DNA of 48,815 bases from Candidatus Brevefilum sp. (GCA_029210815.1 JARGGB010000017.1:1-48815); one strand, 5' to 3'; shown: positions 24,225 through 35,600, counted from the first letter of the stretch. Program-made: numbers and translations. Notes: generated by a model not told the origin, from the letters alone.

Positions 24225-26387
24225 ATGCGAAAACAATTTAAGCGCACAGCTTTTATTATCCTCCTGATTCCCATACTATTCTTCTCCGTCTTTTCAACAG
24301 TGGACCTTGAAGGAGATAATGAATTAATCCCGTCATTTCTTAATACTTTTAAAAACAGCGACGTCAACGCACAGACTCCACAAAGGGTGTATATTGCTTC
24401 GTCCCCCGCCGAATGTGGGAGTTTCACCCCCTGCTACACCAACACTGACGGGCTTGATGAACCAAACGGCACCGGCACCGGTCTGCGCGATGCCGTCAAC
24501 GCACTCAACCCGGGTGACGAGATTGCCATCCTGGGAAACTACCTGGTCAAAGACCACACCGTGTTGATTGACAAAAACCTGACAATCAAGGGACAGGACA
24601 ATTCTCTGATTACCTACAACGGGGTAAACTGCAGCGTCCCCATGCTCAACTTCACCGCCGGCGGGATCCTGAAGGACCTGACCATTGTCGGCGCAGATTG
24701 CAGCGGCGTCTCCCGTGACCTGGTCTCTGTCAACAGCCCGGTTGACCTGAGCATCGAGCACACGACGCTCACAAACGGCGGTCGCGCTGTCGATATCAAG
24801 AGCGGTGATGGCACGGTGACCCTTGCCTTCAACCACATCACGGGCAACCAGGATTATGCCCTCTACCAGGGGGAGGGACTCGGATCAGGGACCGTCAAAA
24901 TTTACGCCAACAACATCCATTCAAACCGCACCGGTGCCCAGGTCAATTGCAATAACCTGGGAAATGCCGACCATAACTTCTGGGGCGAGGGGGTATTAGC
25001 ATCAACCGGGGCGGAATTCTGCACCGTCAGCGAGGCAAAAACCCTCGGTGCGCCCATTCTACCCGAAACAAATGCACCCGGTGTACAGGCACTGATGCAA
25101 ACTGTGACCGACACCTACGCTGCTGCCTTCGATAATAATATTGCTGTCAAACGCAATTCTGGAAGCAATTATGATCTCTTCATCGTCAATCACGGCCAGG
25201 GGACATCGGAGAACATCCCCTTCCTCGGTGTGGGCACAACCCCGATCATTGCCTGTTCCAACTTCTATGATATTTTCCTGGCTGAAGGCGCAGTTGCATC
25301 CGACCTTGTACTGTCAATAAAATACGACCTGAACGCTGACTGCATCAGCACGATTGAATCCGTGGACTTTTGCGGAAGCAATGACAGCAGCAAAATCCCC
25401 TTGTGGTGGTACGCCCCCCTCAATAATCTGACGGACGGCTGGGACCGCACCGGGCAAATCCCGGCAGGCGACAACCCCCTCAACGAAAGTGGTCAATTGA
25501 CAGGCTGCAATACGGTTGAAGACAGTTTGCAGGTTGTGATCGACGCTTCCGGCCGCCCCGGGATCAACAAAGACCTGAATTTCACACCCTTCCTGGCTGG
25601 CTTGCCGGTTGGCAGCAGCGACATCAAGACCTTCGGGGCTGTTCTCGACCTTGACGAGGTCAATCTTTCATGGGAGACGGGCATAGAAAGCAGCATTTCT
25701 GGATACCATGTCCTCAGAGCCAGTTCAGAAATAGGACCTTACAGCCGCATCTCGCCTATTATCAACGCAATCGGCTCAAATGCCCACTACCAGTACACTG
25801 ATGTATTAAACACCAGCGACTTCAACAAGAATTTTTATTACAAAATTGAGATTATCAACAGCTATGGGGATACTATCCGAACCCATGGTCCGCAAAGCAT
25901 CCTGACATCAACCCCAACGCCAACCTTTACACCCACAAAGACCCCAACGCCGACACGCACCCTGTATCCCACCCGAACCCCCTACCCAACCAGCACACTG
26001 GGGCCAACCAGGACGGCGACGCTCTACTTCTACCGATCTCCCACCTCATACTACCGACCAGGAACCTCAACCCCCTTCAACACACCCACCCAGGTTCGTA
26101 CCGATCGAGCATTGGAAACAGAGGTTTCACCGACGATAACAGAAATATCTCCGTCAGAACAAACGCCTTCACCGGAATTCATCACAAGTACATCGACCAA
26201 AAGCACCACGCCTTTACCGACGAACACATTGCACCCAACAGCGACTCCAACACAGGTTACAACCCAGGAACCCGCTATCAATGACCAGGAACAAAATCCC
26301 TGGGTCTTTTTGCTGATTGGCAGTTTTTCAGGATTAGCTATTTTAGGTTTTGTTAGTGTCCTCTTGTCCAAAACCTATTTTTATTAA
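24225..26387 (+). CDS. Secreted beta-helix/FnIII surface protein with Thr-Pro stalk
   Basis: The 720-residue protein starts with a signal peptide (KRTAFIILLIPILFFSVFS). A right-handed parallel beta-helix (about 60-280) follows, resembling chlamydial-type or pectate-lyase-like repeats (IAILGNYLVKDHTVLIDKNLTIKG, LKDLTIVGADCSG, AVDIKSGDGTVTLAFNHITGN). Next is a region with paired cysteines (about 330-440), then one fibronectin type III-like domain (about 480-560, NLSWETGIESSISGYHVLRAS to FYYKIEIINSYG). A Thr/Pro/Ser stalk with PTPT-type repeats runs about 565-690, and a single C-terminal membrane segment with a short tail ends the protein. It is probably a surface protein projecting from the envelope. 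Its codons look more GC-rich than the flanks. Ligand and function are unknown. Confidence 0.75.
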   Translation: MRKQFKRTAFIILLIPILFFSVFSTVDLEGDNELIPSFLNTFKNSDVNAQTPQRVYIASSPAECGSFTPCYTNTDGLDEPNGTGTGLRDAVNALNPGDEIAILGNYLVKDHTVLIDKNLTIKGQDNSLITYNGVNCSVPMLNFTAGGILKDLTIVGADCSGVSRDLVSVNSPVDLSIEHTTLTNGGRAVDIKSGDGTVTLAFNHITGNQDYALYQGEGLGSGTVKIYANNIHSNRTGAQVNCNNLGNADHNFWGEGVLASTGAEFCTVSEAKTLGAPILPETNAPGVQALMQTVTDTYAAAFDNNIAVKRNSGSNYDLFIVNHGQGTSENIPFLGVGTTPIIACSNFYDIFLAEGAVASDLVLSIKYDLNADCISTIESVDFCGSNDSSKIPLWWYAPLNNLTDGWDRTGQIPAGDNPLNESGQLTGCNTVEDSLQVVIDASGRPGINKDLNFTPFLAGLPVGSSDIKTFGAVLDLDEVNLSWETGIESSISGYHVLRASSEIGPYSRISPIINAIGSNAHYQYTDVLNTSDFNKNFYYKIEIINSYGDTIRTHGPQSILTSTPTPTFTPTKTPTPTRTLYPTRTPYPTSTLGPTRTATLYFYRSPTSYYRPGTSTPFNTPTQVRTDRALETEVSPTITEISPSEQTPSPEFITSTSTKSTTPLPTNTLHPTATPTQVTTQEPAINDQEQNPWVFLLIGSFSGLAILGFVSVLLSKTYFY

Positions 26388-26644
26388 ATCTTTCAAACTG
26401 GAAAGACGAACTATCAATTAGCTATATATATTGTGTGGTATATATGCGAAAAATTGAATTGTATATTTACTAATTGATACTTGAATCTACGATATTTAAA
26501 AACAAAGATTTTCCCAAATTATGCTCACCACTTAATCAATCAAACCATAAAGAATTTAATTAGCAAGCTCTTTAGAATTTTTGACTTTTATCTTCATTTG
26601 TGCTATTCTTTGCAGAACTTTGGTGAACGATAAGGATCAATTTT

Positions 26645-27505
26645 ATGCAGCGTGAACGTGTATCTGATAATGTATACTGGTTCCAGAGCGACATGTATGC
26701 ACAGGTCTCAGCGGGGGTCGTTGCTGGGCCGCAATTTGCTGTTATCATTGACACTTTGATGCCGCAGGAAAGCCTTGAAATTCGTGACTTTGTTGAAAAC
26801 CGGCTCAATTTATCTATCAGATACGTGATCAACACCCACCACCATGCTGACCACAGCTGGGGAAATTGTTTCTTCCCGGGTGCGACCGTTATTGGGCACG
26901 AACGGTGCCGGCTCTTGCTCCTGGAACGCGGTCCCCAGGCGCTGGAAGAAGCAGGGCAGGATAATCCCTTCTACAATCAGCTCAAAATCATTCCCCCGCA
27001 TATTACATTCAGCCAGGGCAGCTTCAACATCCAGGTTGGAAAGAAAACACTTAGATTATTTTCAGCTCCAGGGCATTCTGAGGATGGCATTGCTGTCTTA
27101 ATCGAAGAAGATCGGATCCTGTTTTCCGGGGATGTATTTATGCCGCTGCCCTTTATTGTTGAGGGGAATATTGAACAAATGATCAAGACAATGCAAGGCT
27201 TTAATGATTTGGGGCTTGAAAATATAATCCAGGGACACGGCGATATTATTCTCAGGGGTGAAATCGACGAGAAGATCAGGGAAAACGTGACCTACCTCAA
27301 AGCTATCCAAAAGGCTGTCCTCACTGCGAATCGGCGGAAAAACCCCCTGGAAGTTTTAGACAGCATCGGCGTTGAAGCCTGCGGTAAAAGCCGCATATTG
27401 TTAGGCGGCCTGGCAAGCCAGCTGCACAAGCGAAACTTGCGTTACCTGTATCGTCAAAGCATCGACAATCAAGAACAAACCCAGGTAACTTCTGAATTGT
27501 TTTAA
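26645..27505 (+). CDS. MBL-fold metallo-hydrolase
   Basis: The 286-residue protein has the metallo-beta-lactamase fold. The zinc motif H65-x-H67-x-D69-H70 (INTHHHADHS) is intact, followed by GHERC, the APGHSEDGIAV histidine (about 139) and the GDV aspartate (FSGDVFMPL, about 160); a last His lies in QGHGDIIL. These ligands support a two-metal active site. Its resemblance is to the general MBL hydrolase group, including glyoxalase II-like and quorum-quenching lactonase types; the substrate cannot be decided. AAGGATC lies about 9 bases before the ATG. Its TAA overlaps the TAA of the opposite-strand gene, sharing a TTAA palindrome. Confidence 0.87.
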   Translation: MQRERVSDNVYWFQSDMYAQVSAGVVAGPQFAVIIDTLMPQESLEIRDFVENRLNLSIRYVINTHHHADHSWGNCFFPGATVIGHERCRLLLLERGPQALEEAGQDNPFYNQLKIIPPHITFSQGSFNIQVGKKTLRLFSAPGHSEDGIAVLIEEDRILFSGDVFMPLPFIVEGNIEQMIKTMQGFNDLGLENIIQGHGDIILRGEIDEKIRENVTYLKAIQKAVLTANRRKNPLEVLDSIGVEACGKSRILLGGLASQLHKRNLRYLYRQSIDNQEQTQVTSELF

Positions 27506-28323
27506 CGCCAAATCAGGCTGATAAAAATCATCAATATAAGCATCGCTGCAGGTTCACCCCATAGCCCCCACTTCTTTCGCGCTTCTTTGATACCTGTCAC
27601 AAGGCTGGTTAGACTGTAAGCTGTTCCCACCAGGATTAATCCCGATTGAATAGGTGAAAGCGGCAGGTAATGAAAACCAACTACGAGTTGGGATAATGCA
27701 AGACTGTTTATTAATGCCCAAAGTGGCAGCCAACGTCCTAATCTTAATTGAAGGGAACGAGAAATTGCCATCAAAGCCCCGATACCAAGAAGGGGAAGGC
27801 GAATAAATAAGCGCAAATTCGACGAGAAAACAGCCACCGATAAAAGGAAATAAAGGGCAAAAGACAAGCCTGTTAAACCAATAACCGCCAGGGGAAGTTT
27901 GTTCTCGTCAGGAGGGACCACATTGTATTCTGCAATAAAAACTGCAACCAGCAGAACGCTCCCCAGGCCGTAAATCACCCACCAGTATGCGCCACCCGCA
28001 AAGGAATTCAATACAACGCCGATCACAAAGGTTGTAAGAATCGGAACAACCCAATGACGCGAATAAGAAAGGAATAAAGCATCCTTTTCTTTTTCAGGAT
28101 GGGATTGGATCAGCCAATCCATCCCTGCTGCAGCTAATATTGCAGTAAAAATCGTTGTTATCGTGCTGAAATCTACAAGAATCGGAACCAGAATACCAAA
28201 GATCGTAAAAGAAATTCTTTGGGCAGGAAAAGAAACGATTTGTGTTAAAGCAAAAGCCAGCATGATCGCAGCAGACACGATCGACAGGCGGTTGATCTCT
28301 GGCAAGGACTGTCTATTTAACAT
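27502..28323 (-). CDS. Polytopic membrane protein of unknown function
   Basis: I do not recognise this family. The 273-residue protein is mostly hydrophobic, with roughly eight membrane segments (for example LSIVSAAIMLAFALTQIVSF, VDFSTITTIFTAILAAAGMDWL, WWVIYGLGSVLLVAVFIAEYN, LSFALYFLLSVAVFSS and a final LILMIFISLIWR). Polar loops are short, with no clear catalytic or ligand motif. It is transcribed away from another unknown membrane gene at 28470, with a 146-base region between that carries a 10-bp palindrome. Confidence 0.75.
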   Translation of the reverse strand: MLNRQSLPEINRLSIVSAAIMLAFALTQIVSFPAQRISFTIFGILVPILVDFSTITTIFTAILAAAGMDWLIQSHPEKEKDALFLSYSRHWVVPILTTFVIGVVLNSFAGGAYWWVIYGLGSVLLVAVFIAEYNVVPPDENKLPLAVIGLTGLSFALYFLLSVAVFSSNLRLFIRLPLLGIGALMAISRSLQLRLGRWLPLWALINSLALSQLVVGFHYLPLSPIQSGLILVGTAYSLTSLVTGIKEARKKWGLWGEPAAMLILMIFISLIWR

Positions 28324-28394
28324 GGCAATATTTTACCATGCACCAAAAAAATCAATTCTTTTACCCCGAAAAATCAGTCTGCAGCCGTAAATTT

Positions 28395-28435
28395 GGCTAT
28401 AAAAATCCACCTCCTCTCGGGTTCGTTTTATAGCC
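28395..28435. promoter_or_regulatory. 10-bp perfect palindrome in the divergent promoter region
   Basis: GGCTATAAAA (28395-28404) and TTTTATAGCC (28426-28435) are exact inverted copies 21 bases apart, with the 28323 and 28470 start codons on either side. This could be an operator for a divergent pair or an RNA hairpin. Spacer pairing is weak. Confidence 0.45.
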
Positions 28436-28469
28436 TTCGGGAGCCTGATGTGGTAAAATTACAGATTGT

Positions 28470-29480
28470 ATGAACACAAGTTCTGAAAATAAGATCAAAA
28501 GACCAAAAATCATTGACGCGCTTAAAGCGGGGTTTAACACCATCGCCAATAAGCCGTACCTGATGATCCCCCCCGTTCTGCTGGACCTATTTCTCTGGTT
28601 TGGCCCAGCCTGGCGCGTGGATTCATTTTTTCGTCCAATGATACAAAGTTTTTCTTCACTACCTGGGATAGACGATCCTGAGTATGCAAAATTATTTGAG
28701 AGTTTTCAATCTATTTGGACGGATATCTTTACGAGCTTAAACCTTGCAAGATCAATCCGCACAATACCAATCGGTGTGCCAAGCTTGATCATATCAAAGC
28801 CGCCTTTTTCAAACCCATTAGGCAGCCCTGTGGTTTTTAATCTCGACTCCAGCGGAAGCATTATCGGTCTCTGGTTGATCTTCCTTCTGGTTGGTTTCTT
28901 TTTAGGAAGCCTGTATTTTAACAATATTTCAAACCAAATTGTCGATATTCACAGCGACAAAGATCGCGGCATTAAGGGCTTATTCACCGCATATCTCCAG
29001 ATAATCCTGATGCCAATTTTAATCCTGGTTATTTTATTAATTGCCAGCATCCCGCTGGTATTGATCCTGGGAGCCATCTCATTGATCAGCCCTGCGGTCA
29101 GTCAATTTATTTTTTTGATGATGGGTTTTGTCTTATTGTGGATTATCCTCCCCCTGGTATTTACACCCCATGGTATTTTCCTTTACAAGCAAAACCTGAT
29201 TTCAGCCATGATGACCAGCATCAGCGTTGTGCGAACATCGATGAGCCAAACAACCTGGTTCATCTTTTCAGCCTTTGTTTTAATTGAAGGTCTGAATTAT
29301 CTCTGGTCATCTCCCGCAGTGGACAATTGGTTCTTGATTGTGGGCATCTTTGGACATGCCTTCATCGCCTCAGCGGTTATCGCAGCATCCTTTCATTACT
29401 TTCTTGATGCCACAGCATTTACACAGTCAGTAATGAACAAGAAAATGATGCCTGTAAAAGAAAGTATGAAAAAATCATAA
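28470..29480 (+). CDS. Polytopic membrane protein of unknown function
   Basis: I do not recognise this family. The 336-residue protein begins with a soluble, amphipathic start (IDALKAGFNTIANKPYLMIPPVLLDLFLWFGPAWRV). It then has about six membrane segments, among them SIIGLWLIFLLVGFFLGSLYF, IILMPILILVILLIASIPLVLIL, LIFLMMGFVLLWIILPLVF and a C-terminal helix near 290. The layout resembles YihY- or glycerophosphodiesterase-associated membrane proteins, but no motif confirms this. No Shine-Dalgarno is visible; a TAAAAT lies 11 bases before the ATG, so the mRNA may be leaderless. It precedes gyrB by 18 bases and is probably cotranscribed with it. Confidence 0.72.
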   Translation: MNTSSENKIKRPKIIDALKAGFNTIANKPYLMIPPVLLDLFLWFGPAWRVDSFFRPMIQSFSSLPGIDDPEYAKLFESFQSIWTDIFTSLNLARSIRTIPIGVPSLIISKPPFSNPLGSPVVFNLDSSGSIIGLWLIFLLVGFFLGSLYFNNISNQIVDIHSDKDRGIKGLFTAYLQIILMPILILVILLIASIPLVLILGAISLISPAVSQFIFLMMGFVLLWIILPLVFTPHGIFLYKQNLISAMMTSISVVRTSMSQTTWFIFSAFVLIEGLNYLWSSPAVDNWFLIVGIFGHAFIASAVIAASFHYFLDATAFTQSVMNKKMMPVKESMKKS

Positions 29481-31415
<1,935 letters not shown>

Positions 31416-31437
31416 TCTCATCTAAATGCAAAATTAT

Positions 31438-31474
31438 GAGGTTGTATCATATAAATGATGCAGCCTCTTTTTTT
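31438..31474 (+). terminator. Rho-independent terminator after gyrB
   Basis: GAGGTTGTATCAT (31438-31450) pairs with ATGATGCAGCCTC (31455-31467), with two G-U-type positions, a 4-base loop and a T7 run. Confidence 0.88.
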
Positions 31475-31480
31475 GTGATT

Positions 31481-31588
31481 GGGGAATAGTGAGTGTGAAT
31501 GGGGAATGGTGTGTCGTGTGTCGTCCTGAAATATGTTTACAGATTAAGTTTGGGATTAGGTATTGGGTATTAGGTATTTGGTATTAAG
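31481..31588. repeat. Short tandem repeats in intergenic region
   Basis: Two 20-base imperfect copies begin GGGGAAT (31481 and 31501). A separate heptamer array has GGTATT at 31559, 31566, 31573 and 31580, an exact 7-base period, with a variant GGGATTA at 31552. The region 31475-31791 holds no gene. A TATAAT near 31748 may serve the exporter operon. Confidence 0.7.
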
Positions 31589-31791
31589 AATCAGGTTTTT
31601 TGTATTTTTAGTATCCCAAATAATTTTTAGAATAAGGAAGAGATGTTAAATGTAAAAAAATTGAAGATCAAAAACGAAATTTAATTAAAATTTTCTTTTC
31701 CTTTCCAAATCAGTATAAAATGCTTAAAAACCAAGAACAACCCATGTTATAATCAACAATCCTGTTTGCAACACACAAAAAATTCAAGCCG

Positions 31792-32583
31792 ATGAATGCT
31801 TTTTTTGCCACAATTCATACATCCTTTCGAAGGCAGCTCACCTATCGCGCCGCCAACCTGTCAGGTCTGTTTACGAACCTGATGTTTGGATTTTTTCGCG
31901 CAGCGGTTTTGATTGCTTTATACCAGGAACAAACCAGTGTGAATGGTCTCTCTATTCGCGGCGCCATCACCTATGCTGGCTTAACTCAATCCCTGATTGG
32001 CGTCATGAGTTTTTTCCATTGGTACGATCTGATGCATACCGTGTACGACGGCCGGGTTGGCGCTGACCTTCTCAGACCCATCAATTACTTTTCATACTGG
32101 TTAGGGATTGACATTGGACGCGCATTTGGCTCTTTGATCATTCGTGGGCTTCCCTTGTTCCTGGTTTTCTCATTTTTCTATAACATCATTCTGCCGGAGT
32201 CGCTCATCCAATGGAGCCTCTTTGCTTTGTCCATCGTGTTTGCTTTATTGATTAGCTTCTCGTGGCGTTTTTTAGTCAATCTGGCTTCATTTTGGACACC
32301 AAATGCCCTTGGCATTGGGCGTTTTGCATTTGGTTTGAGCTGGATATTCTCAGGATTCTATTTTCCCTTAGCTTTATTCCCTGATTGGCTGGCAAATTTC
32401 TGCCGATTGACACCTTTTGGCGCAAGTCTTTATTTCCCCATCCAGGTTTTTATCGGAAATATCCGGGGGGCTGAACTTCTGCAAGGGTTCTTAATCCAGA
32501 TTTTCTGGATTGTCACCCTGGTCATCTTTGGGCACATTATCCTCGCCCAGGGTGTAAAAAAATTGGTGATCCAGGGCGGCTAA
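31792..32583 (+). CDS. ABC-2 type exporter permease 1
   Basis: The 263-residue protein has about six membrane segments and resembles ABC-2 permeases of the DUF990/PF06182 type (an N-terminal soluble helix, ANLSGLFTNLMFGFFRAAVLIALYQ, then TYAGLTQSLIGVMSFFHW). It is followed after one base by a second similar permease and then by an ATPase, so it is half of an exporter's membrane part. Two-permease sets of this kind are found widely in bacteria; no substrate is evident. No Shine-Dalgarno is visible before the ATG. Regulation was not seen. Confidence 0.85.
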   Translation: MNAFFATIHTSFRRQLTYRAANLSGLFTNLMFGFFRAAVLIALYQEQTSVNGLSIRGAITYAGLTQSLIGVMSFFHWYDLMHTVYDGRVGADLLRPINYFSYWLGIDIGRAFGSLIIRGLPLFLVFSFFYNIILPESLIQWSLFALSIVFALLISFSWRFLVNLASFWTPNALGIGRFAFGLSWIFSGFYFPLALFPDWLANFCRLTPFGASLYFPIQVFIGNIRGAELLQGFLIQIFWIVTLVIFGHIILAQGVKKLVIQGG

Positions 32584-32584
32584 G

Positions 32585-33394
32585 ATGCGTCGAAATTTAT
32601 CCTTGTTGTTCAGGTTATTAAGAATCCAGATCCGGTCACAATTGCAGTATCCAGCATCCTTTGTCATGGAGGTCCTCAGCCAGGCAATGATCCTGGGATT
32701 TTTCTTTGCAGCCTTTGCCCTGACATTAAGCCAATTTGGAGATATAGGTGGTTGGACTCTTGGCGAGGTGGCGCTCCTCTGGGGCTTGGCAGAATTCAGT
32801 TTTGGCATGATGGATATGGTCTTCAGCGGTTTTGATTATGATGCCTTTGGTCCCTTAGTTATCAAAGGTACTTTTGACCAACTGCTTTTAAGGCCTGTTA
32901 ATATCACTTTGCAGGTGTTGGGATCACGCTTTGTTTTACGCCGATTGGGAAAGATCATTGAGGGATTGATCATCTTTATCATCGGTCTGAGCCTGTCCAA
33001 TGTGGACTGGACACTGGGAAGGATCCTCTACATCCCGGTTCTGATCCTCTGCCAGGTTCTGTTTTTTGGGAGCCTGTTCATTTTTGGTGCCACCACAACA
33101 TTCTGGACAAAAGAACGCCTTGAAATTCTAAATGTATTTACTTATGGCGGCAGTGAAATTATGTCCTATCCCATGCATATTTTCCCCAGGGCAATCCGAC
33201 TGCTTTTCTCATTTGTCGTGCCGGCAATTTTTCTAAGTTACTTCCCTATGATTTACATACTAGACAAACCCAACCCGTTAAATATGCCGGTATTTACTTC
33301 ATTTTTAGCGCCATTCATTGCGATAAGCATGTTTTGGCTCTCATTAAAATTCTGGCGTTTTGGTATTAAGAACTATCAAAGCACAGGGAGTTAG
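32585..33394 (+). CDS. ABC-2 type exporter permease 2
   Basis: The 269-residue protein has about six membrane segments with the same overall plan as the upstream permease: a basic N-terminus (RRNLSLLFRLLRIQIRSQLQYP) and LGEVALLWGLAEFSFGMMDMVFSGFDYDAFGPLVIKGTFDQLLLRPVN, a pattern (GxxD..LLRP) shared with the DUF990 group and with the first permease (GADLLRP). It begins one base after that gene's stop and overlaps nothing downstream; the ATPase starts four bases later. It probably forms a heterodimeric channel. Confidence 0.86.
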   Translation: MRRNLSLLFRLLRIQIRSQLQYPASFVMEVLSQAMILGFFFAAFALTLSQFGDIGGWTLGEVALLWGLAEFSFGMMDMVFSGFDYDAFGPLVIKGTFDQLLLRPVNITLQVLGSRFVLRRLGKIIEGLIIFIIGLSLSNVDWTLGRILYIPVLILCQVLFFGSLFIFGATTTFWTKERLEILNVFTYGGSEIMSYPMHIFPRAIRLLFSFVVPAIFLSYFPMIYILDKPNPLNMPVFTSFLAPFIAISMFWLSLKFWRFGIKNYQSTGS

Positions 33395-33397
33395 ATT

Positions 33398-34390
33398 ATG
33401 GAAGCAATCATTAAGGCTGACCGTTTATCTAAAGATTATAAAATCTATAAGGACCACAAGGGTTATCTCGGGGCTTTACGAAACTTATTTGACCGCCGTT
33501 TCACTTTGGTCCACGCTGTCAATGATGTCAGCTTCAAAATTTACCCGGGTGAATTGATAGGGTATATCGGCCCAAATGGTGCAGGAAAATCAACAACCAT
33601 TAAAATGCTGACAGGATTGCTGGTGCCAACTTCAGGCGAGGTTCAGGTCAACGGTTTCGTCCCCTGGAAAGACCGCAAGGACTACGTCAAACACATTGGG
33701 GCTGTTTTTGGACAGCGAACCACATTATGGTGGGATTTGCCTGTTCGGGACTCTCTTGATCTGTTGAAACACATCTACGAGATACCCTCGGACCGATTCA
33801 AGCAAAATTTAAATTCCTTTCGTGAAATCCTTGAGCTGGATTCCTTCATGGATACCCCCGTCCGCTCTCTTTCTTTAGGCCAGAGAATGCGCGCAGACCT
33901 TTGTGCGGCATTACTGCATGATCCCAAATTGATCTTTTTAGATGAACCCACCATCGGTTTGGATGTCGTCGCAAAACAAAGGGTGCGGGAATTTATTCAA
34001 TTTATTAATGCCAAAAGGGGAACAACCATCCTGTTAACAACCCACGACACCGCGGATATTGCTAAACTTTGCAAACGCGTTATGATCATTGATCATGGGA
34101 AAATTCTGTATGACGGTGAATTCGATGAATTGATCAAATACTATGGAGGTAGCAGGGTTCTGAGTGTGGAATTCGCCGAGTTTTATCAATACCCAACGAT
34201 AGATCAGGCAAAAATTGTCCAGAGAGATGGGGTGAATGTGATCTATTCCTTTAAGAGGGAAAACATATCAGCATCAAAACTCATTCATCAACTCTCGGAG
34301 AAATATCGCATTCGTGACCTTGAAGTGCAGGACCAGGCGATTGAAGACGTCATTCGGGATATCTACGAAAATCAATTGCTATATAATTAA
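33398..34390 (+). CDS. ABC exporter ATP-binding protein
   Basis: The 330-residue ATPase has Walker A GPNGAGKST (about residues 58-66), a Q-loop region GAVFGQRTTLWWDLPVRDSLDLLKHIY, the signature LSLGQRMRADL, Walker B LIFLDEPTIGLD and the H-loop TTHDTADI. An extra C-terminal domain (about 230-330) is typical of drug-type (DrrA/NatA-like) ATPases. GGGAG precedes the ATG. With the two upstream permeases it would form a complete ABC-2 exporter. Daunorubicin-like annotation reflects the family, not a demonstrated substrate. Confidence 0.93.
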   Translation: MEAIIKADRLSKDYKIYKDHKGYLGALRNLFDRRFTLVHAVNDVSFKIYPGELIGYIGPNGAGKSTTIKMLTGLLVPTSGEVQVNGFVPWKDRKDYVKHIGAVFGQRTTLWWDLPVRDSLDLLKHIYEIPSDRFKQNLNSFREILELDSFMDTPVRSLSLGQRMRADLCAALLHDPKLIFLDEPTIGLDVVAKQRVREFIQFINAKRGTTILLTTHDTADIAKLCKRVMIIDHGKILYDGEFDELIKYYGGSRVLSVEFAEFYQYPTIDQAKIVQRDGVNVIYSFKRENISASKLIHQLSEKYRIRDLEVQDQAIEDVIRDIYENQLLYN

Positions 34391-34394
34391 TCTT

Positions 34395-35600
34395 ATGAAC
34401 CGGAAAATCCTGCATCTTGATTTAGATGCCTTCTTCTGTGCTGTGGAAGAATTACACGATCCCTCTCTAAAAAGTAAAGCTTTTGCTGTAGGCGGGAGAG
34501 CAGACCAGCGTGGCGTGGTTGCCTCCTGTTCCTACGCTGCCCGAATGTTCGGTGTCCGTTCTGCTATGCCAATGAGCCGGGCGAAACAACTTTGCCCTGA
34601 CTTGATCGTCGTTTCCTCACGACACGGTAATTACAGCGAAGTTTCAAAAAAGGTGATGAAAGCCATTGAGATCACCCCATTTATTGAGAAAATCTCCATT
34701 GATGAAGCCTTCGTCGATGTGACCGGAATAGGGGAGCCCATTGAAAAAGTCGCCCAGGATTTACAGCACAAGGTCAACACACAATGCCAACTTCCAATCT
34801 CAATTGGCGGGGCGACCAACAAACTCGTCGCAAAAATTGCCAACGATTGGGGGAAATCTCAAAAACGCAGCGCTGAACCACCCAACACCATCACCATTAT
34901 CCCCCCCGGCGATGAAGCCAAATTCCTTGCACCGCTTCCTGTTCAATCACTCTGGGGAATCGGACCGAAAACGGCAGAAAAACTCGCTGCCATCGGCATT
35001 ACAACGATTGGCGGCCTGGCTGAAACCTCACCAGCAAGCCTCGAAGCACTCTTAGGACGTTTTGGGCCTGAGTTAATCGATCGTGCAAAGGGGATTGATA
35101 GCCGCCCTATCGAAATGGAGCACGAAACCAAATCGACCAGCAATGAGGTCACCTTTGCAAAAGATGTCAGTGATGAAGCGTATCTCCTGAACACACTCCG
35201 AGCCCTCTCTGAAAAGGTTGGTGGACGGCTTAGAAAAGAATCATTGGCAGGGTCAACCATTCAAATTAAAATGCGTTGGGCAGATTTTTCAACCATCACT
35301 CGGCAGACGACACTCCTTTCGGTAACAAATTTAGACCAGGAAATATATTCTGCAGCAAGCATGCTTTTCTATGAAAATTGGCCGAAAGGCAAACCGGTCA
35401 GGTTAATTGGTGTGGGTGTCAGCAACCTCGGTCCGCCTGTGTACCAGTTAAACCTGTGGGATGATGATCACCAAAAGGAAGAAAAATTATTACATGCCGT
35501 CGACGAATTAAGGGAAAGATTTGGCAGGGATATCATCAAACGCGCAGGGCAGGTTATCCGAAAAGAAAAATTTGATAAGCCCGAAGAATCCGGGGAATAA
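34395..35600 (+). CDS. dinB: DNA polymerase IV (Y family)
   Basis: The start is placed at ATG 34395 (MNRKILHLDLDAFF); an upstream in-frame start would read into the ATPase gene. The 401-residue protein has the palm motif LDLDAFFCAVEE (Asp at 9 and 11) and SIDEAFVDVTG with the catalytic Asp-Glu. The helix-hairpin-helix WGIGPKTAEKLAAIGITTIGGLA is at about 195-217, with a C-terminal little-finger domain. It performs translesion synthesis. TATAAT lies about 8 bases before the ATG, so the transcript may be leaderless. Confidence 0.95.
   Translation: MNRKILHLDLDAFFCAVEELHDPSLKSKAFAVGGRADQRGVVASCSYAARMFGVRSAMPMSRAKQLCPDLIVVSSRHGNYSEVSKKVMKAIEITPFIEKISIDEAFVDVTGIGEPIEKVAQDLQHKVNTQCQLPISIGGATNKLVAKIANDWGKSQKRSAEPPNTITIIPPGDEAKFLAPLPVQSLWGIGPKTAEKLAAIGITTIGGLAETSPASLEALLGRFGPELIDRAKGIDSRPIEMEHETKSTSNEVTFAKDVSDEAYLLNTLRALSEKVGGRLRKESLAGSTIQIKMRWADFSTITRQTTLLSVTNLDQEIYSAASMLFYENWPKGKPVRLIGVGVSNLGPPVYQLNLWDDDHQKEEKLLHAVDELRERFGRDIIKRAGQVIRKEKFDKPEESGE

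Noticed and set aside
26051-26371. Antisense open frame opposite the Thr-Pro stalk
   Set aside because: It is a shadow of the repetitive stalk codons.
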